Shown here in pieces: positions 33,064 through 41,240 of a DNA stretch of 64,000 nt. This stretch comes from Anaerolinea sp. (lineage in GTDB: Bacteria; Chloroflexota; Dehalococcoidia; Tepidiformales; Tepidiformaceae). The position numbers were made by a program, and so were the translations under genes. The notes beneath the pieces are model-generated. The model saw only the letters and a program-made list of their open reading frames with translations. It searched no databases and was not told the DNA's origin. Positions within the stretch are counted from its first letter, which is position 1. The number at the start of each line of letters is the position of its first letter. The stretch spans positions 62,001 to 126,000 of the forward strand of contig PNKC01000001.1 in the NCBI GenBank assembly GCA_013822275.1. Direction: 5' to 3'.

Positions 33064-33815
33064 CAGCGCACCACGGCGCGGATATCGCCCGGCCGGTGTG
33101 CCGTGGCCACCACCGCCCGGTGGTATCCGCCGTAGACCAGCCGCTCGGCGATGTGCGCGCCAAGTTTCTCGTGCTCCTCTGTCCTGGGCCCGTTGAGGAG
33201 GGCGTGGAGGCGCGCGCCCGGGGGGACGTTCTTGCGTCCGCCGGCTTCATGAAGCAGGACCCGGACGATTGTGGCGGCGGTTACGATCGCGCCCGGAAAC
33301 GAGCCGGCGAGGCGGGCGACGATTTCCGGCCGGTGCACCCGGTCCGCCTCCAGGGCGTGCCCAAGGACCTCCAGCCCCACGCAGACGACGACATCGGTGG
33401 CGGAACGAGGGATGGCTGGCTCGTGGTCCGCCGGCGCCTTGAAAGGGCGGCGCCCGGACCCGTCGGCTTCGACCGCGATCAGCCCGGGCGCAAGTGCCGC
33501 GAGCGCGTCGATGCTCTCCGGCGCGAAGCCCGCGAGCCGTCCGCGTGTAGCTTCCCCGGCAGAGGCGACGTGCACCGTCCCGGGTGCGAGCGCGCGCGCG
33601 ACGTCCCCGGCGAGGGCGGCGTCCGTGCTTTCGATGATTGGCGGCATGGGGATGCCGGCGGGGCGGGTGAACCTGGTGGTGCTGGTGATGATGGCCGAGA
33701 ATCCGCGCGCGGCTGCCTCATAGCCGAGCGCGTAGACGAGGCTCGTCTTGCCACCACCGCCGACAGCGGCCACGATCGACCCCGGGGAGAGTCCGAATGC
33801 CTCGTAGAGGTCCAT
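33063..33815 (-). CDS. yqeC: YqeC-like selenium-dependent hydroxylase accessory protein
   Basis: 250 residues. A P-loop-like VAAVGGGGKTSLVYALG at residues 14-30, IITSTTRF, VEADGSGRRPFKAP and DHEPAIP match the YqeC family of putative accessory proteins for selenium- or molybdenum-dependent hydroxylases. The exact reaction is not known. It stands 37 bp from divergent mobA. TACACT lies six bases before the ATG at 33815, with no ribosome site. No selD or xanthine-dehydrogenase-type gene occurs in the window, so its client is elsewhere. Confidence 0.83.
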   Translation of the reverse strand: MDLYEAFGLSPGSIVAAVGGGGKTSLVYALGYEAAARGFSAIITSTTRFTRPAGIPMPPIIESTDAALAGDVARALAPGTVHVASAGEATRGRLAGFAPESIDALAALAPGLIAVEADGSGRRPFKAPADHEPAIPRSATDVVVCVGLEVLGHALEADRVHRPEIVARLAGSFPGAIVTAATIVRVLLHEAGGRKNVPPGARLHALLNGPRTEEHEKLGAHIAERLVYGGYHRAVVATAHRPGDIRAVVR

Positions 33816-33821
33816 GGCGCC

Positions 33822-33827
33822 AGTGTA
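33822..33827 (-). promoter_or_regulatory. -10 hexamer for a leaderless yqeC mRNA
   Basis: TACACT, six bases before the ATG at 33815. The same hexamer and spacing precede the NUDIX regulator gene. Confidence 0.5.
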
Positions 33828-33852
33828 CGGGAACCCGGGTTGAGGGCGCCCC

Positions 33853-34470
33853 GTGACCCGCTTTTCGCTGACGGGCCTGATCCTGGCCGGGGGCAAGAGC
33901 TCGCGGTTCGGCAGCGACAAGGCGTCCGCGCTGCTCCGTGGCCGCACGCTCTTGCAATGGGCGCTGGAGGCGCTCGAACCGGCTGTTGACGCGATGGTTG
34001 TGGTGAAGGCCGCGGGCCAGCAACTGCCGCCGGTCAAGTCCAGGCTGACGGTGACCGTGGTGGAGGACGAGTACAAAGCGATGGGGCCGCTCGCAGGTCT
34101 GGCAACGGGGTTCCGCGCGGTTGCCACGGAGTTCTGCTTCGCGACGGCGTGCGATGCCCCGCTGCTGCTGCCCGAGGTCGTGCGCCTGCTGGCCGCGAAG
34201 GCGGAAGACGCGGATGTGGTGGTACCCGACGTGGACGGCTTCATGCAACCCCTGGCGGCGATCTACCGGCCCGCCGCCTGCCTGCCCGTGTTCGACGAGC
34301 GGATCGCCCGGGGAGCGTTGAAGATCGTGCCGGCCTTCGATGGGTTGCGGACGATCGTGGTGGACGAAGACGAATTGCGGACGGTTGACCCGGGGCTGCG
34401 CAGCTTCCGCAACGCGAACCGTCCGGAGCGGCTGGCGGAGATCGAGGCGCTGCTCGAGCCAGGCGCGTAG
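33853..34470 (+). CDS. mobA: Molybdenum cofactor guanylyltransferase MobA
   Basis: 205 residues. The N-terminal LILAGGKSSRFGSDKA is the nucleotidyltransferase GTP-binding loop; later ATACDAPLLLPE carries the metal-binding Asp and NANRPERL is near the end. It joins GMP to molybdopterin to make the MGD form of the cofactor used by formate dehydrogenase and related enzymes. It could also be MocA-like (CTP), but the MobA pattern GGKSSR-G-DKA favours GTP. The GTG start at 33853 is preceded by GAGGG. It is divergent from yqeC. Confidence 0.87.
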   Translation: MTRFSLTGLILAGGKSSRFGSDKASALLRGRTLLQWALEALEPAVDAMVVVKAAGQQLPPVKSRLTVTVVEDEYKAMGPLAGLATGFRAVATEFCFATACDAPLLLPEVVRLLAAKAEDADVVVPDVDGFMQPLAAIYRPAACLPVFDERIARGALKIVPAFDGLRTIVVDEDELRTVDPGLRSFRNANRPERLAEIEALLEPGA

Positions 34471-34472
34471 AG

Positions 34473-35438
34473 TCAGTGGCCTTGAGGGGCGGCTGCCGCC
34501 GGGGCTGCTGCAGTGTCCTTGCTGTGTTCGCCCGTTGCCATCTCCAGGTACTTGTCGGCGAAGGCTTCGTTCACTTCAAGGACGCCGTCGTTCAGTTTCG
34601 CGAATGGGTATGCGGGGGTGATCTTCGGGAGGGCGTCAGCGGCTTCCTGGGTCACGAGGACGGAACCAGCCGGGACGTAGCGGCCTTCCGCAACGGTGAC
34701 GCCGATGATTTTCGCGCCAGGCTCGACAACGACGTTCTTGCCGATGATGGACTTGAAGATCAGGGCTTGCATGCCGATGAAAGTGTTGTCTCCGACGGCT
34801 GCGGGGCCATGCACCTGGGATTGGTGCGCCAGGGAGACGCGTGCGCCAACGTACACGGCATACTTCTCGCCATCAACCGTCACCAGGTTCTTTTCGACTA
34901 GTGCGCCGTCACTGAAGGTCTCGAGCGCGTGGACTACCACGCCGTCCTGGACGTTCGAGCCCTCCCTGATGACGATCGGCTGGCCCTCATCGCCGCGGAT
35001 GCTGGCGAAGGGCGCGACGAACACCTTCGCGCCGATGGAGACATCGCCTATCACGGACGCCAGCTTGTCGATGTAAGCCCCTGGCTCGACCTTCGGAGTG
35101 TTGACCGTGGGGTTGAACTCAGTGAGCACGTTGGGGCGGAGCAGCCCGGTCGCGAGTTCTTGCTGGCCGGTACCGGCCGGGGTGGCCGCGAACTTCTTGT
35201 CGTAGACGAGGAAGCCGGCGAGGAGGACGACGGCGACCGCGAGGCCGGCGTTGATCATCTGCTGGTGCGTCCAGGAACCGGCTGCCGTCATCTCTCGCAG
35301 CTTCGGCAGGTCGAAGGAGAAGCGGAGGCTGAGGCCGCCCTCCGCTTTCCGGCCGGGGGCCAGTTCAGGTTCAGCGCCGGACAAGGAAACGATGTTGGTC
35401 TTCGCTTTTCCTTCGCTCTGGACGGCGGGCTCGGCCAT
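34473..35438 (-). CDS. Membrane-anchored Cam-type gamma carbonic anhydrase
   Basis: 321 residues. A hydrophilic stretch of 60 residues, one membrane span (61-79), then a left-handed beta-helix. The catalytic set of Methanosarcina Cam is kept: zinc ligands His170, His205 and His210 in VVHALET and AHQSQVHGPAAVG, with Arg148, Glu151 and Glu173 matching Arg59, Glu62 and Glu84. It hydrates CO2 to bicarbonate, probably outside the membrane. The C-terminal helix is followed by a His- and Ala-rich tail. GAGGAG precedes the ATG. It ends two bases from convergent mobA. Confidence 0.9.
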   Translation of the reverse strand: MAEPAVQSEGKAKTNIVSLSGAEPELAPGRKAEGGLSLRFSFDLPKLREMTAAGSWTHQQMINAGLAVAVVLLAGFLVYDKKFAATPAGTGQQELATGLLRPNVLTEFNPTVNTPKVEPGAYIDKLASVIGDVSIGAKVFVAPFASIRGDEGQPIVIREGSNVQDGVVVHALETFSDGALVEKNLVTVDGEKYAVYVGARVSLAHQSQVHGPAAVGDNTFIGMQALIFKSIIGKNVVVEPGAKIIGVTVAEGRYVPAGSVLVTQEAADALPKITPAYPFAKLNDGVLEVNEAFADKYLEMATGEHSKDTAAAPAAAAPQGH

Positions 35439-35549
35439 GCTGGGGCTCCTCGAGTGATGCTCCCAGAAGGTATCGGCAGATTCGGCGCGGCGTCGTAGCG
35501 GTCCACGGATCGCCGAGGGGGCCGCCCTTCCGCGTGGAGGGCGGGCCGG

Positions 35550-35577
35550 TTGACAGGCCTTGGCGGCTGCCTATGAT
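35550..35577 (+). promoter_or_regulatory. Promoter of the AAA+ (Mg-chelatase-like) gene
   Basis: TTGACA at 35550-35555, 16-bp spacer, TATGAT at 35572-35577. Transcription near 35584 gives a leader of about 130 bases. No gene lies in the 278-bp gap upstream of the AAA+ start. Confidence 0.7.
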
Positions 35578-35672
35578 CGGAGGCGCGTGCAGCCGGGCTC
35601 ACCGTCTCACGTCCGCCGCGAGGCGGTGGCCGGGATGGTGGTGGCGCCGAGAGCCGGCTCCCCTCATCGCCG

Positions 35673-35700
35673 TCCCAGGGCCCCTCGATGGGCCGTGGGA
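35673..35700 (+). promoter_or_regulatory. Leader hairpin just before the AAA+ gene ribosome site
   Basis: TCCCA/TGGGA and GGCCC/GGGCC pair around a single G-G mismatch and a six-base loop. The stem ends three bases before GAGGAG and could tune ribosome access. Confidence 0.4.
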
Positions 35701-35716
35701 AGAGGAGTGGGATTGC

Positions 35717-37117
35717 GTGACGATTCTCGAACGACCACGGACAGTTGGTGAACTGCGCGCCTCGGGATACAAAGTGCTCCCCGTGCGCGAAGAGATGCGG
35801 AAGAACCTGATTGCGAAGATCCGAGCGGGCGAAGATCTCTTCCCGGGGGTGTTTGGCTACGAAGAGACGGTCATCCCGCACATCGTGAATGCCATCCTCG
35901 CCGGGCAGGACATCATTTTCCTGGGTGAACGCGGCCAGGCGAAGTCCCGCATTATCCGTTCGCTCGTTTCACTGCTGGACGAGGCAACACCGGTGCTCGC
36001 CCACTGCGAGATCCCGGAGGACCCGTACGAACCGATCACGCGCATGGGCCGCGACATAGTTGCCGAGAAGGGCGATGCGGCGGAACTCGACTGGCTCGAT
36101 CGCGACCAGCGCTACGGCGAGAAGCTCGCCACGCCGGACATCACGATAGCGGACCTGATCGGCGAGGTGGACCCGATCAAGGTGGCCGAGGGAAAGTATC
36201 TGTCGGACGAACTGACCATCCACTACGGCCTTGTCCCGCGCACCAACCGTGGCATCTTCTGCATCAACGAACTGCCGGACCTGGCGGAGCGCATCCAGGT
36301 TGGCCTGCTGAACATCATGGAAGAGCGGGACGTGCAGATCCGCGGTTACCGCATCCGGATGCCGCTCGACGTGTTCGTGGTGGCGAGCGCGAACCCGGAA
36401 GACTACACGAACCGCGGGCGCATCATCACCCCGCTGAAGGACCGCTACGGGGCCCAGGTGCGGACGCACTACCCGGTGAAGATCGAGCACGAGATGGACA
36501 TCATGGAGGCGGAGCACCACCCGGTACCGGCCGACTTCCAGGTGAGCGTGCCTTCGTACATGAAGGAAGTGATCGCGGAGATCAGCCGGCTGGCGCGGAG
36601 GAGCCCGGATGTGAACCAGCGCTCCGGCGTGAGCGTCCGGGCGAGCATCGCGAACTACGAAAGCATGCTGGCGAACGCCCTTCGGCGCTCGATCATCACG
36701 GAGGAGGACATCGTCGTCCCGCGAGTAAGCGACCTGCCCTACGTGGTGCCCACGCTCAGCGGGAAGGTTGAGTTCGAGACAGTGGAAGAAGGGCGCGAAG
36801 AGCAGATTATCGACAAGCTCATCCAGGGCGCCGTGGTCGCTGTGTTCAACCGCTACTTCAACCTGGGGGAACTTGAGCAGGTTGTGAACCGCTTCAAGAC
36901 CGGCGCCGCGGCCGAGGTTGGCGACATGTCGCCAAGCCAGAGCTACGTCCAGCTGGCGAAGACGATCGAGGGCTTGCAGCCTGCTATCGAAAAGCTGGGT
37001 GCCGCGGGCTCGGCACCCGAGACCGCAGCCGCTGTCGAGTTCATCCTGGAAGGGTTGCACCTGAACAAACGGCTGAACAAGGACAAGGTTGGAGGCAAAG
37101 CCCAGTATCGCGGATGA
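35717..37117 (+). CDS. Mg-chelatase ChlI/MoxR-like AAA+ ATPase
   Basis: 466 residues. Walker A is FLGERGQAKS; Walker B is FCINELPDL and ANPEDYTNRGRIITPLKDRYG is the sensor/arginine-finger region. These motifs match the ChlI/BchI-like AAA+ group that works with VWA-domain partners on metal insertion or protein remodelling. No VWA gene follows; instead a GNAT gene overlaps its stop. A helical C-terminal extension (GELEQVVNRFKTG to the end) is longer than in MoxR. The GTG is chosen for GAGGAG nine bases upstream. Its substrate is unknown; no chlorophyll or cobalamin gene is near. Confidence 0.87.
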   Translation: MTILERPRTVGELRASGYKVLPVREEMRKNLIAKIRAGEDLFPGVFGYEETVIPHIVNAILAGQDIIFLGERGQAKSRIIRSLVSLLDEATPVLAHCEIPEDPYEPITRMGRDIVAEKGDAAELDWLDRDQRYGEKLATPDITIADLIGEVDPIKVAEGKYLSDELTIHYGLVPRTNRGIFCINELPDLAERIQVGLLNIMEERDVQIRGYRIRMPLDVFVVASANPEDYTNRGRIITPLKDRYGAQVRTHYPVKIEHEMDIMEAEHHPVPADFQVSVPSYMKEVIAEISRLARRSPDVNQRSGVSVRASIANYESMLANALRRSIITEEDIVVPRVSDLPYVVPTLSGKVEFETVEEGREEQIIDKLIQGAVVAVFNRYFNLGELEQVVNRFKTGAAAEVGDMSPSQSYVQLAKTIEGLQPAIEKLGAAGSAPETAAAVEFILEGLHLNKRLNKDKVGGKAQYRG

Positions 37118-37647
37118 ACTTCGAGATCGTCCCGATGCCCATCAATGGCCCCCTCTTTGAGGGGGCTATCCGCGTCTATGCGGAGGCTTTTGCCGAGCCT
37201 CCCTACAGCGACCCGGACCGTGGCCGGGAGATCCGCGACCGCCTGAGGGATGTGCACTGCAGGCGCCCGGGCTATCGCGCCTATGTCGCGCTCGCGCCCG
37301 TGGGCGAGGTCGCGGGCATGATCTACGGATACCACGGCGCGCGGGGGCAGTGGTGGCACGACGTCGTGGCGAAGAAGCTGCCGAAGGAAGTTGGGCAGGA
37401 GTGGCTGGGCGATTCGTACGAACTGGTGGAGTTGGCGGTCGCCCCGAAGTACCAGCGGATGGCGATCGCCACCGGACTGATGCATGCCCTGCTCGAGGGC
37501 GCGAAGGAACGCACCTGCGTGTTGAGCACGCGGACAGACAGCGAGGCCCATCAGTTGTACGCGCGCGAGGGCTTCGAGCTGGTGATGGAGATGCAGTTCG
37601 CGGCGAAGGGCGCAACGTTCTACGTCATGGGTAAGCGGCTGCGCTGA
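37114..37647 (+). CDS. GNAT family N-acetyltransferase
   Basis: 177 residues. The GNAT core is visible: GEVAGMIYGY (beta 4), YELVELAVAPKYQRMAIATG with the acetyl-CoA loop Q-R-x-x-I/G-x-A, and TRTDSEAHQLYAREGFELV with the C-terminal strand. It transfers an acetyl group to an unknown amine. Its ATG overlaps the preceding AAA+ stop (ATGA), so the two are co-translated. Confidence 0.85.
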   Translation: MNFEIVPMPINGPLFEGAIRVYAEAFAEPPYSDPDRGREIRDRLRDVHCRRPGYRAYVALAPVGEVAGMIYGYHGARGQWWHDVVAKKLPKEVGQEWLGDSYELVELAVAPKYQRMAIATGLMHALLEGAKERTCVLSTRTDSEAHQLYAREGFELVMEMQFAAKGATFYVMGKRLR

Positions 37648-37676
37648 CGGGCGGGCGCCGTTATCCTCAACTGGCA

Positions 37677-38015
37677 ATGGCAGAACCGGAGACCTTTCGT
37701 TGCGTCCGCTGCAAACAACAGGTAGACACGCTTTCCTTCGGGACAACGCAGCGAAACCATTGTCCGCAGTGCCTCTGGTCGCGTCACGTGGACAACTTCC
37801 CGGGCGACCGGAAGGCGGCCTGCGGCGGACCGATGGAGCCGATCGCGGTGTTCGTGGGCCCTGGCGGGGAGTGGATGCTGATCCACCGCTGCAAGACTTG
37901 CAACCTGCTCCATGAGAACCGCATCGCGGGCGATGACAGCATCATGCTTCTGCTGGCGATAGCGGCGCGCCCGCTGGCGAACCCGCCGGTGCCGCTGGAG
38001 TACCTGCCGGGCTAG
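37677..38015 (+). CDS. RNHCP domain zinc-ribbon protein
   Basis: 112 residues. FRCVRCKQQ opens a zinc site, then QRNHCPQCLWSRHVD gives the RNHCP signature, and HRCKTCNLLHENRIAGDD closes with two more Cys. The CxxC pairs would bind one or two zinc ions. Function of the family is unknown; nucleic-acid binding is often assumed. A C-terminal PVPLEYLPG is unremarkable. It stands 29 bp after the GNAT gene. Confidence 0.85.
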   Translation: MAEPETFRCVRCKQQVDTLSFGTTQRNHCPQCLWSRHVDNFPGDRKAACGGPMEPIAVFVGPGGEWMLIHRCKTCNLLHENRIAGDDSIMLLLAIAARPLANPPVPLEYLPG

Positions 38016-38030
38016 CTGCGCGCTGTCAGC

Positions 38031-38411
38031 TCAGATCCACTGGTCCGTGGCGGCGGTGAGTTCGCCGCCCGAGGCGCCGGTGTTGACGACGCCTCCCGGT
38101 TCGATGACCAGTGCGTGGCACTCCGTCACCGCGTGCGGGCAGTGTTCCACGCCTTTCGGTACGACGAACAGGTCGCCAGCGCCCAGGGTGACGGTGCGGT
38201 CCCGCATCTCGATCTCCATCCGGCCTGCGATGACGAGGAAGACCTCGTCGGTGTCCGGGTCGTCGTGCCAGGTGAAGTCGCCGAGCAGTTTCACGAGTTT
38301 GAACTCGTAGCCGTTCATGCGGGCGATGGTCTTCGGCGACCAATGGTCGGCGAATAGTGTGAGCTTTTGAACGAGGTTGATCGGCGCCGAGCCGGGCTGC
38401 GGTTGGGTCAC
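38031..38411 (-). CDS. Cupin domain protein
   Basis: 126 residues forming a single cupin barrel: FTWHDDPDTDEVFLVIAGRM holds a first His and Glu, and DLFVVPKGVEHCPHA a second His, the usual metal site. Small cupins may be isomerases, dioxygenases or sensors; no function is assigned. The GTG start overlaps the hicB stop by four bases, so it is co-expressed with the toxin-antitoxin pair, an unusual neighbour. Confidence 0.8.
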   Translation of the reverse strand: MTQPQPGSAPINLVQKLTLFADHWSPKTIARMNGYEFKLVKLLGDFTWHDDPDTDEVFLVIAGRMEIEMRDRTVTLGAGDLFVVPKGVEHCPHAVTECHALVIEPGGVVNTGASGGELTAATDQWI

Positions 38412-38677
38412 GAGCGCCCTGAAGCTGCGCTGGTCTCGCCGGACGAAGTCGCAGGCTCGGGGATCGGAAGGTCATCCATCAGGCACGATTCAATCCAGCC
38501 GGCCATTGCCTCGTCCAGGTTGGCCAGTGCTTCCTGTGGCGTGTCCCCGGCGGTAAGGCAGCCGGGGAACTCAAGGACTTCGCCCAGATAGCCCTCGGAA
38601 GGTTCGCCGGAGATCAGCCGGTGGTAGGCCATGTGGAGTCGCCGCTGTATTTCGGCCTCACGCTGTTCAGGCGTCAT
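38408..38677 (-). CDS. hicB: HicB family antitoxin
   Basis: 89 residues. EGYLGEVLEFPGCLTAGDTPQEALANLDEAM is the HicB fold, a partial RNase-H-like domain in which AGDTPQEAL is diagnostic. The C-terminus lacks an obvious DNA-binding domain and ends in a Ser/Ala-rich tail. It neutralises HicA. It overlaps hicA by 11 bases and the cupin gene by four. Confidence 0.86.
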   Translation of the reverse strand: MTPEQREAEIQRRLHMAYHRLISGEPSEGYLGEVLEFPGCLTAGDTPQEALANLDEAMAGWIESCLMDDLPIPEPATSSGETSAASGRS

Positions 38678-38903
38678 CGATTTGCTCCTGCATCACCGCG
38701 AGTGCCCGCCTAACGTACACGGCCTTGAGTGTCGGCCGGTGCAGAGGTATCGAGAGGCGGGCCGCCCCGCGACGATAGTGATGATGGCTTCCGCGCACGT
38801 TGTGCAGCTCCCAGCCGAACAGGCGAAGCAGTTGATCCAGCTCTTCGAGCCGCACCGAGTTTGGCCTGTTCGCAAGTCGCATCCAAAGTTCGTGTCGCTC
38901 CAC
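38667..38903 (-). CDS. hicA: HicA family toxin (mRNA interferase)
   Basis: 78 residues. The double-stranded RNA-binding-like fold has LDQLLRLFGWELHNVRGSHH with the catalytic His, then RLSIPLHRPTLKAVYVRRAL. HicA toxins cleave mRNA and tmRNA. The GTG at 38903 starts ten bases after the E2 stop. TAGAAT, whose TAG is that stop codon, lies seven bases before the start, hinting at an own leaderless promoter inside the pdh operon. Confidence 0.85.
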   Translation of the reverse strand: MERHELWMRLANRPNSVRLEELDQLLRLFGWELHNVRGSHHHYRRGAARLSIPLHRPTLKAVYVRRALAVMQEQIDDA

Positions 38904-38910
38904 CTTGCCG

Positions 38911-38916
38911 ATTCTA
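38911..38916 (-). promoter_or_regulatory. -10 hexamer for hicA, overlapping the E2 stop codon
   Basis: TAGAAT begins with the TAG stop of the E2 gene and ends seven bases before the hicA GTG. No Shine-Dalgarno is visible. No clear -35 box. Confidence 0.4.
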
Positions 38917-40233
38917 CAACGCCAGGCTGACCGGGTTCTCCAGCAGGCCCTGGATCTCCTTGATGAAGCGGGCACCTTCCGCGCCGTCGGTGACGCGGTG
39001 GTCGGCGCTGAGCGCGACTTTCATCACCTTCGCGGGAACCACCTGGCCGTCGCGGACGACTGGCTGGTCCATCACGGAGCCGACGCCGAGGATGGCCGCC
39101 TGGGGTGGGTTAATGATCCCGATGAGCGTTTCCACGCCATACGCGCCCAGGTTGGTGATGGTGAAGGTGCCCTCGCTGTATTCGTCGGCGCGCAGGTGGC
39201 CGGTCTTCGCCCGCTCCACCAGGTCTTTCGACTCCGTCGCGATACGGCCGAGCGACTTGGTGCCACAGTCGAGGATGGCGGGGGCGATGAGGCCTTCATC
39301 GAGGGCGATGCCGATATCGATGTTGATGCGGTCGTGCATGACGAGGCCGTTGTCGCCGAACTCTGCGTTGAACTTCGGATGGCGTTCGAGGGCGATGGCG
39401 CAGGCCTTTACCACCAGGTCGTTCACGCTGACGCGCTGGGCTTCGCTGGCGGAGCTGTTGAGCTGTTCGCGGAACTTCATTGCCGCGGTCATGTCGATGT
39501 CGAGTGTCAGGTAGTAGTGCGGCTGGGTTTGTTTGGAGAGCGTCATGCGCCGCGCGATGGCCTGCCGGATCTTCGACAGGCCCTGGGCCGGGCTGGTCAC
39601 CGGCGCCGCGGGCGCTGCTTCCGGCCGGGCTGGCGGCGGCGCCTGGCGGGGGACCTCCGCGATGGCGCCCGGTGGTGTTGGCGGGACGGCGGCCGGTTTT
39701 GGCGCTGCGATTGCGGCCTCAACATCGCGGCGGAGGATGCGGCCGTCGGGGCCGCTGCCCTTCAAGGAGGTGATGTCCAACCCGGCCTGGCTGGCGATGC
39801 GTTTGGCCACCGGGGAGATGCGGACCCGCCCGTTGGCGGCGACCCCGTTGGGGCCGGGGGCGGCAGGGGTGGCCGCGGCTGATCCGGCCGTCGCAACACC
39901 CGCGGGGGAAGCAGCGGCGGGGCCGTCCGGTTCGACTTTGCGGCGGCCGGGTGCTTCGGCTGGCGGCTTCCGCTCGACGTCGCCGACCTGTTCGGCAGCT
40001 TCGCCGAGGAGGGCGATGATTTCGCCCACGGGGACAACTTCGCCTTCGGCGACGACGTGTTTGAGGACGGTCCCGGCCTCGAACGCCTCGAGTTCCACGT
40101 TCGCTTTGTCGGTCTCGATTTCGGCGAGGATTTCGCCGCGGTTGACGTGTTCACCAACCTGCTTGAACCAGCGCACGAGGGTGCCCTCGGTCATGTCTGC
40201 GCCCATCTGGGGCATGGTCACTTCGAAAGCCAC
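38914..40233 (-). CDS. 2-oxoacid dehydrogenase E2 (dihydrolipoamide acyltransferase)
   Basis: 439 residues. A lipoyl domain with Lys43 in ETDKANVE, an Ala/Pro-rich linker, a subunit-binding domain (RISPVAKRIASQAGL to RRDVEAAI), a second linker, and a catalytic domain ending in DHRVTDGAEGARF (His and Asp of the HxxxDG motif). It takes acyl groups from E1 to CoA. A GTG at 40233 with AGGAG nine bases upstream is chosen over internal starts. It follows E1beta by 29 bp. Pyruvate, acetoin or branched-chain acids are possible substrates; the genes do not settle this. Confidence 0.92.
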   Translation of the reverse strand: MAFEVTMPQMGADMTEGTLVRWFKQVGEHVNRGEILAEIETDKANVELEAFEAGTVLKHVVAEGEVVPVGEIIALLGEAAEQVGDVERKPPAEAPGRRKVEPDGPAAASPAGVATAGSAAATPAAPGPNGVAANGRVRISPVAKRIASQAGLDITSLKGSGPDGRILRRDVEAAIAAPKPAAVPPTPPGAIAEVPRQAPPPARPEAAPAAPVTSPAQGLSKIRQAIARRMTLSKQTQPHYYLTLDIDMTAAMKFREQLNSSASEAQRVSVNDLVVKACAIALERHPKFNAEFGDNGLVMHDRINIDIGIALDEGLIAPAILDCGTKSLGRIATESKDLVERAKTGHLRADEYSEGTFTITNLGAYGVETLIGIINPPQAAILGVGSVMDQPVVRDGQVVPAKVMKVALSADHRVTDGAEGARFIKEIQGLLENPVSLAL

Positions 40234-40262
40234 TGGCTGACTCCTGCGGGGATGGGGGGTGG

Positions 40263-41240
40263 TTAGAGCATCGCGAGGACGGCTTCGACGACGTCCTCTT
40301 CGGATGGGAGCGCGGCGAACTCCAGGTTGCGATTGTAGGGCAGCGGCACGTCCTTGCAGGACACCCGGGCCACCGGCGCGTCGAGGTAATCGAACGCCTG
40401 TTCCATGACCTGGGCGCTCAGTTCGCCCGCGAACCCGCCGAACTTCCAATCGTCTTCAACAATCACGCAGCGGTTCGTCTTCTTGACGGAGTTGATGACG
40501 GTCTCCATGTCCAGCGGGCGGAGGGTGCGCAGGTCGATAACCTCGGCGCTCAGGTCTTCCTGCTCCTGGAGCATGGTTGCGGCGCGCATTGCCTGGTGGA
40601 CGCTGCCTGAGTAGCCCACGATGGTCACGTCGCTGCCTTCGCGGAGGATGTTCGCCTGGCCGAACTCGACGAGGAAGTCCGGGTCGTCTGGCACTTCACC
40701 CTTCACGCTGTAGTTGGCGGTGTGCTCGATGAAGATCACGGTGTTCTGGTCACGGAAGGCGCGCTTAAGGAGTCCCTTGGCATCGGCGGGGTTGGAAGGA
40801 CAAACGACCTTGAGCCCCGGGAAGTGGGCGTAGAGGCCTTCCAGGCTGTGGCTATGGGTGGCGGCGAGCTGGCTGCCGCCGCCGCTGGCCATGCGGATGA
40901 CGAGGGGGACGCTAATCTGGCCGTTGGACATGTGGTGGAGTTTGGCGGCGCTGTTCACGATCTGGTCCAGGGCGAGGAAGCTGAAGTTGATCGTCATCAT
41001 TTCGACCATCGGGTGCATGCCGCCCATGGCCGCGCCGATGCCGGCGCCGACGATGCCCGATTCCGCGATCGGCGTGTCGCGGACGCGCTCTTCGCCGAAC
41101 TCCTCGAGAAGGCCCTTGGTGACGGCGTAGGAACCGCCATACGCACCGATGTCTTCGCCCATGAGGAAGATGTCGGGGTCGCGCAGCATCTCTTCACGCA
41201 TCGCCTCGCGCAGGGCATCACGCATCCGCATTTCAGCCAC
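40263..41240 (-). CDS. 2-oxoacid dehydrogenase E1 component, beta subunit
   Basis: 325 residues, standard length. The N-terminal pyrimidine-binding domain has MGEDIGAYGGSYAVTKGL, RVRDTPIAESGIVGAGIGAA and HMSNGQISVPLVIRMASGGG; the C-terminal domain has IDLRTLRPLDMETV and VIVEDDWKFGGFAGELSAQ. It forms the heterotetrameric TPP enzyme with the alpha subunit. The GTG at 41240 is chosen because AAGGAG stands seven bases before it, inside the end of the alpha gene; an ATG three codons later is the alternative. Confidence 0.93.
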   Translation of the reverse strand: MAEMRMRDALREAMREEMLRDPDIFLMGEDIGAYGGSYAVTKGLLEEFGEERVRDTPIAESGIVGAGIGAAMGGMHPMVEMMTINFSFLALDQIVNSAAKLHHMSNGQISVPLVIRMASGGGSQLAATHSHSLEGLYAHFPGLKVVCPSNPADAKGLLKRAFRDQNTVIFIEHTANYSVKGEVPDDPDFLVEFGQANILREGSDVTIVGYSGSVHQAMRAATMLQEQEDLSAEVIDLRTLRPLDMETVINSVKKTNRCVIVEDDWKFGGFAGELSAQVMEQAFDYLDAPVARVSCKDVPLPYNRNLEFAALPSEEDVVEAVLAML

